Position numbers and translations under genes: made by a program. Positions 14,003 through 17,303 of a stretch of 17,303 nucleotides of DNA are shown here, in pieces. The notes below the pieces were generated by a model, which did no database searches, was not told the DNA's origin, and worked only from the letters and a program-made list of their open reading frames with translations. The stretch is from an uncultured Oscillospiraceae bacterium (GTDB lineage: Bacteria > Bacillota > Clostridia > Oscillospirales > Oscillospiraceae): positions 1 to 17,303 of the forward strand of contig CAKTPC010000034.1 of the NCBI GenBank assembly GCA_934590505.1, read 5' to 3'. Positions within the stretch are counted from its first letter, which is position 1; the number at the start of each line of letters is the position of its first letter.

Positions 14003-14956
14003 TCATTTCTGAAGAAGATGCACGGCAAAGCCGCCGATCTCTTTCTTGAAGTAAACTGCCTTGATGTTGTCCTTATCCTTGACGGAGTCCATATCCAGCT
14101 CGTAGCCGCGGCGCTCCATCTCGGCGATAGCGGGGATCATCTTATTGGTACGGATGGCGATGTGGCCGTTCGCTCCCTTGAACATGGTTTTCATGACCTC
14201 AACGCCGGTGGATGCGAAGTTGGAGGAGTTGCCCTGCTTGACGTTGAAATCAAAGGCGTCGCTGAAAGCATTGCAGACGTCCATTGCGGCGTCGGCATCG
14301 GGCGTGTTGATGCCGATGTGCGCGACCTCGAAGCCGAGCAGAGACTTGCGTGCTTCCTTGCACAGCGCGGTGATCTTATCGAAGTTGCCGGCTGCGATAT
14401 CGGCCTTCGGGCAGATCCAGCTGCCGCCGACCGCGTGGATGTACGGGGAGGAGATGAACTCGGCCAGGTTCTGGGCATTGACGCCGCCGGTCGGGATGAA
14501 CTTCACGCCGCCGAAGGGGCCGGCCAGGGACTTGATCGCGCTCAGACCGCCGTAAACATTGGCGGGGAAGAACTTCAGGACCTTGAGGCCGTGCTTGAGA
14601 GCCATCATGATCTCGGTTGGGGTGACGCAGCCGGGGGTAACGGGAATTCCGTTGTCGCAGCACCAAGCAACAGTCTCTTCGTCATAGCCGGGGGAGACGA
14701 TAAACTTTGCGCCGCACTCGACGGCGAGCTTGCACTGTTCAAGATTGATGACCGTGCCGGCGCCGACTACCATGTCGGGGCACTCCTGTGCAACGGCCTT
14801 GATGGAATCAGCAGCGGCGGCGGTACGGAAGGTGATCTCCATAACGTCAATGCCGCCAGCGAGCATCGCCTTGGCAGTGGGGACAGCGTCCTTCGCGTCC
14901 TCAAGGACTACCACGGGGACGACGCCGGACTGGGCCAGTCTTTTCAATACATCCAT
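14003..14956 (-). CDS. kdgA: KDPG/KHG aldolase fused to a C-terminal VOC-like domain
   Basis: The first ~205 residues are a class I 2-keto-3-deoxy-6-phosphogluconate aldolase, which splits KDPG into pyruvate and glyceraldehyde-3-phosphate. Glu40 (MEITFRT), GAGTV (65-69) and the Schiff-base Lys128 (LKFFPA) match the known catalytic positions. Stand-alone KDPG aldolases are about 205-215 residues; this one has 317. Residues 208-317 look like a vicinal-oxygen-chelate (glyoxalase-like) fold of two beta-alpha-beta modules: AHIGINTPDADAAM and then GHIAIRTNKMIPAI. Candidate metal ligands are His213, Glu253, His265 and His313; the last is usually Glu. The start has AGGAGG just upstream. The gene leads the kdgA-kdgK unit, and the operator-like site at 15033-15046 lies upstream. 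Confidence 0.93.
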   Translation of the reverse strand: MDVLKRLAQSGVVPVVVLEDAKDAVPTAKAMLAGGIDVMEITFRTAAAADSIKAVAQECPDMVVGAGTVINLEQCKLAVECGAKFIVSPGYDEETVAWCCDNGIPVTPGCVTPTEIMMALKHGLKVLKFFPANVYGGLSAIKSLAGPFGGVKFIPTGGVNAQNLAEFISSPYIHAVGGSWICPKADIAAGNFDKITALCKEARKSLLGFEVAHIGINTPDADAAMDVCNAFSDAFDFNVKQGNSSNFASTGVEVMKTMFKGANGHIAIRTNKMIPAIAEMERRGYELDMDSVKDKDNIKAVYFKKEIGGFAVHLLQK

Positions 14957-14971
14957 TTTTTATTCCTCCTG

Positions 14972-15000
14972 TTGTAAAATTAAATGAAATACAATATAAT
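14972..15000 (+). promoter_or_regulatory. Sigma-A promoter of the 223-aa gene
   Basis: TTGTAA (14972-14977), a 17-bp spacer and a perfect TATAAT (14995-15000) point into the plus-strand gene. Transcription would begin near 15007, about 25 bases ahead of the palindrome at 15033-15046. A TATTAT on the minus strand (15001-14996) overlaps the -10 box and could serve kdgA, but I found no good -35 partner for it. Confidence 0.7.
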
Positions 15001-15032
15001 ATCAGTCATACAAACGCGGATATTCTCGGTTT

Positions 15033-15046
15033 GTAAACCGGTTAAC
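15033..15046 (+). promoter_or_regulatory. Operator-like palindrome in the kdgA / 223-aa gene divergent region
   Basis: GTAAACCGGTTAAC is a near-perfect palindrome with core AACCGGTT (15036-15043). It lies downstream of the plus-strand start site and upstream of any kdgA promoter, so one bound protein could affect both directions. It shares 12 identical bases with the site at 12888-12901. Confidence 0.6.
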
Positions 15047-15058
15047 GAGGTGCAGCCT

Positions 15059-15730
15059 ATGGATAATCAGAAAATTTTGCAGCAGTTTCTCGACAGCCTT
15101 CAGGACAACACGATCCGCAGCCGGAGCTATTACCCTGAGTTCCGCCGCAGATGGGAGACAGTAATACGCCGCGCCGCCGATAGCGGCGAGGTCTATTTCG
15201 ACGCCGCTTCAGACTCCGTTTTCACCGTTGAGCATAGCTTTGCGGGGATAGAAACCGGTTTCCATTTCGACCAAATTAAAATCGCCGAGTGGTACCAGAA
15301 GGACCTCAAGGATAAGCACATTGTCTTTAAACCCCAGAAGCTGAAGCATGACAAGCAGGGACTGCATTTCCATGAGTACACGTGCAGCTACGACCCGGAC
15401 GCGGCGGAACCGGCGCTCAATGATGAGAACCGGAACATCATCGCCGCGGCGATGCCGGAGCTCCCCGCGCGGCTCCAAGTCGTTTACGGGAACAAGTGGG
15501 TCGACGGACGCTTCAACGCATTTCTGAAAACGAGGCTTTCCGTCTATCTTATAGACACGGACTATGTCCCCGCGTTCCTTGCGACACCTCTTGAAGTCTG
15601 TCTTTACCTTTTCCTCATGGACTATTGTATTATAAAAGAAAACTACACAAAGGTCAAGGACGAAGATTTGAAGCAGTTCCTCCATATCTTCAAGGCCTCG
15701 CCCATGCTCAGGATAAAAAAGCTTCTCTGA
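15059..15730 (+). CDS. Uncharacterised 223-residue protein in the uronate locus
   Basis: I do not recognise this family. The ATG at 15059 is chosen because GAGG lies 9 bases upstream (15047-15050); the frame is open to an earlier ATG at 14984, but that lies upstream of the predicted transcription start. The protein is soluble and mixed in charge, with no signal peptide and no obvious helix-turn-helix. It begins MDNQKILQQFLDSLQDNTIR. The middle is aromatic and charged (YQKDLKDKHIVFKPQKLKHD). A hydrophobic patch, ATPLEVCLYLFLMDYCII, lies near 180 and may be a buried helix. It has its own promoter, an operator-like site and a strong terminator, and reads against all the KDG genes around it. Context suggests a role, perhaps regulatory, tied to sugar-acid use; that is inference only. 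Confidence 0.75.
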   Translation: MDNQKILQQFLDSLQDNTIRSRSYYPEFRRRWETVIRRAADSGEVYFDAASDSVFTVEHSFAGIETGFHFDQIKIAEWYQKDLKDKHIVFKPQKLKHDKQGLHFHEYTCSYDPDAAEPALNDENRNIIAAAMPELPARLQVVYGNKWVDGRFNAFLKTRLSVYLIDTDYVPAFLATPLEVCLYLFLMDYCIIKENYTKVKDEDLKQFLHIFKASPMLRIKKLL

Positions 15731-15753
15731 TACCCTAAAAACCCGGATTCTTC

Positions 15754-15790
15754 TTCACCCTCCCACGGATACGCGGGAGGGTGAATTTTT
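15754..15790 (+). terminator. Terminator of the 223-aa gene
   Basis: A perfect 11-bp stem (15754-15764 with 15775-15785, TTCACCCTCCC and its complement) has a 10-nt loop and is followed by TTTTTGTTT on the plus strand. It lies between the convergent 223-aa gene and kduI. The minus side has no T-run, so any effect on kduI transcripts would come from the stem alone. Confidence 0.88.
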
Positions 15791-15792
15791 GT

Positions 15793-16635
15793 TTATCTGA
15801 GCTTATTTACACCAAAAGTGTCCATGTCGTCGAAGGCCTGGTTCTCGCCGCCCATTGCCCATATGAAGGTGTAGTTCGAGGTGCCGCAGCCGGCATGGAG
15901 CGACCATGACGGGGAAATGACGGCCTCGTAATTCTGCATGACGAGGTGGCGGGTCTGTTGGGGCTGACCCATCAGGTGCAGGACGACCTCTCCCTCGGGG
16001 AGATTGAAATAGGTGTATATCTCCATTCTGCGCTCATGGGTGTGCGGTGGCATGGAGTTCCACACGCTGCCCGGAGCGAGCTGGGTAAGCCCCATAGAGA
16101 GCTGGCAGGTTTCCAGAACATCGGGGTGGATGAACTGGTTGATGACGCGCTCGTTGGAGTTTTCCTTGCTGCCGCAGGGGCGCTTGTTGGCGTCCTTGAT
16201 GGAGATGAAGGTGGTCTTGCAGTCCTTGTGCGCGGGAGCGGAGACGAGGTAGAAGCGCGCGGGCTGCTCCTTGTCGTTGCTGCCGAACACGACGGACTTC
16301 GTGCTGCGGGAGATATACAGGCAGTCCTCAAAGCCGAGCTCGTACTTTACGCCGTCGGCCTCTATCCAGCCTGCGCCGCCGAGGTTGAACACACCGGCTT
16401 CACGGCGCTCAAGAAAGAAGTTTGTGCCGAAGTTTGCCCAGACATCGATGCCCTTGTCAATAGGCAGGGCCTCGGTCACGGGCATGATGCCGAGAACGAC
16501 CATGCGGTCAACATGGGAGTAGACAGCCTGCACGGTATCGGGCTGATAAAGGTCCTGGATAAGGAACTCTTTTCTCAGCTCCTCCGTGGTATAACGCTTT
16601 ACATCTTCGGGATGTGCTGAATAACGGATATCCAT
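15793..16635 (-). CDS. kduI: 5-dehydro-4-deoxy-D-glucuronate isomerase
   Basis: KduI is a cupin-fold zinc isomerase that converts 5-keto-4-deoxyuronate (from unsaturated galacturonate or glucuronate) to 2,5-diketo-3-deoxygluconate. The 280-residue length matches the family (278 in E. coli). The zinc ligands are all present: His198 and His200 (PPHTHERR), Glu205 and His247, each offset by two from the E. coli positions. The ATG at 16635 has GGAGG 7 bases before it. The gene begins 17 bp after the TRAP permease gene, so import and first isomerisation are probably cotranscribed. It points to growth on pectin or glycosaminoglycan breakdown products rather than on plain glucuronate alone. Confidence 0.96.
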   Translation of the reverse strand: MDIRYSAHPEDVKRYTTEELRKEFLIQDLYQPDTVQAVYSHVDRMVVLGIMPVTEALPIDKGIDVWANFGTNFFLERREAGVFNLGGAGWIEADGVKYELGFEDCLYISRSTKSVVFGSNDKEQPARFYLVSAPAHKDCKTTFISIKDANKRPCGSKENSNERVINQFIHPDVLETCQLSMGLTQLAPGSVWNSMPPHTHERRMEIYTYFNLPEGEVVLHLMGQPQQTRHLVMQNYEAVISPSWSLHAGCGTSNYTFIWAMGGENQAFDDMDTFGVNKLR

Positions 16636-16652
16636 TTATAAGCCTCCAGATA

Positions 16653-17303
16653 TTAGCCCACAAGGCCGAGTGCCTGAGGAATAACCATCGTAAGCCAAGG
16701 CACATAGGTGATGAGGGTCAGGCAAATGAGAATGACTGCGAAGAACGGCAGCAGCATCTTGATAATCTGCTCGATCTTGACCTGATGCACGCGGCAGCCG
16801 GCAAACAGGATAGCGCCGACAGGGGGAGTCAGGGTACCGACACAGAGGTTCATGACCATCATGAGCCCGAAGTGGACAGGGCTCATACCCCAGGTCTGCA
16901 CGATGGGTAGGAAGATCGGGGTGAAGATCAGGACTGCGGGAGTCGGATCCATGAAGCAGCCGACGATGAGCAGGATGATGTTCATGATGAGCAGGATGAC
17001 GTACTTGTTGGTGGTGAAGCCAAGGATCGCGTTTGCGACGAGTGCGGGGATGTGGGTGTAGCTCATAACGTAGCCCATGATGCCGGACACGCAGACGAGG
17101 TACTCAATGACCGCGGTAGTCTTGACGCTGCTCCAGATGACCTTGGGCAGATCCTTGACGGTGATGTTGCGGTAGATGAAGCTGAGGATCAGGGAGTAGA
17201 GAACTGCGATAGCGGAGCCCTCGGTCGCGGTGAAGATACCGCCGAGGATACCGCCGATAACGATGACGATCATCAGCAGGCTGGGGATGCCGTCCCACAG
17301 GGT
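16653..17303 (-). CDS. dctM: TRAP transporter large permease (DctM/SiaM-like), C-terminal part
   Basis: The right edge cuts off the N-terminus; about 216 residues remain, in frame to the last base. The protein is a multi-pass membrane protein. It shows GGIFTATEGSAIAVLYSLIL, a block diagnostic of the DctM large subunit, and later MDPTPAVLIFTPIFLPI and LCVGTLTPPVGAILF, also typical. At least five hydrophobic segments are visible. Such permeases work with a small membrane subunit and a periplasmic-type binding protein to import organic acids with sodium; those genes should lie just outside the window. The pairing with kduI suggests that the cargo is a uronate or a derived oligomer, although the permease itself does not reveal the substrate. 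Confidence 0.93.
   Translation of the reverse strand, partial: TLWDGIPSLLMIVIVIGGILGGIFTATEGSAIAVLYSLILSFIYRNITVKDLPKVIWSSVKTTAVIEYLVCVSGIMGYVMSYTHIPALVANAILGFTTNKYVILLIMNIILLIVGCFMDPTPAVLIFTPIFLPIVQTWGMSPVHFGLMMVMNLCVGTLTPPVGAILFAGCRVHQVKIEQIIKMLLPFFAVILICLTLITYVPWLTMVIPQALGLVG

Noticed and set aside
1..17303. CRISPR arrays, tRNA or rRNA genes, insertion sequences or a prophage
   Set aside because: I saw no regularly spaced repeats, tRNA-like cloverleaf, transposase, integrase or phage gene in the window.

Overview
The window looks like chromosomal DNA from a GC-rich, spore-forming, anaerobic member of the Clostridia, probably an Oscillospiraceae/Ruminococcaceae gut bacterium. The evidence is the spore germination protease Gpr, the Gram-positive HPr kinase/phosphorylase, the hprK-murB-rapZ-whiA-dnaE gene order, strong AGGAGG ribosome-binding sites, and a TRAP-linked uronate (KDG) catabolic locus. 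The genus is an inference; no rRNA gene is present.

Layout. (1) Positions 1-2251 hold small housekeeping units: the 5' part of a phosphoribosyltransferase-like gene (minus), rpsT for S20 (minus) with promoter and terminator, gpr (plus), a 300-bp gene-free block rich in inverted repeats, and rpmB for L28 (minus) with promoter and terminator. (2) Positions 2461-10980 form a long plus-strand operon: a promoter, then hprK, murB, rapZ, whiA and dnaE with gaps of only 4-14 bp. A membrane acyltransferase follows 22 bp after dnaE, and the unit ends at a two-hairpin element. The gene yvcK, usually found between rapZ and whiA, is absent. (3) From 10993 to the right edge is an accessory uronate-catabolism locus, nearly all on the minus strand. 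In transcription order it holds a TRAP large permease subunit (cut by the window edge), kduI, then kdgA and kdgK, then an SDR oxidoreductase (likely the KduD role) and a zinc-dependent dehydrogenase. An unrecognised 223-aa gene sits on the opposite strand between kduI and kdgA.

How the genes work together. Uronate or unsaturated-uronate breakdown products would enter through the TRAP system. KduI isomerises 5-keto-4-deoxyuronate, the SDR reduces the product to 2-keto-3-deoxygluconate (KDG), KdgK phosphorylates KDG, and KdgA splits KDPG into pyruvate and glyceraldehyde-3-phosphate. KdgA carries an extra C-terminal VOC-like domain. The same 12-bp palindromic word (core AACCGGTT) lies ahead of the SDR/dehydrogenase unit and in the kdgA/223-aa-gene divergent region, and a perfect palindrome with the same core lies inside the 223-aa gene. 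This suggests one regulator, not in the window, controls the locus. The plus-strand operon combines carbon-catabolite signalling (HprK), cell-wall precursor synthesis (MurB), a nucleotide-binding regulator (RapZ), a division/sporulation regulator (WhiA) and replication (DnaE).
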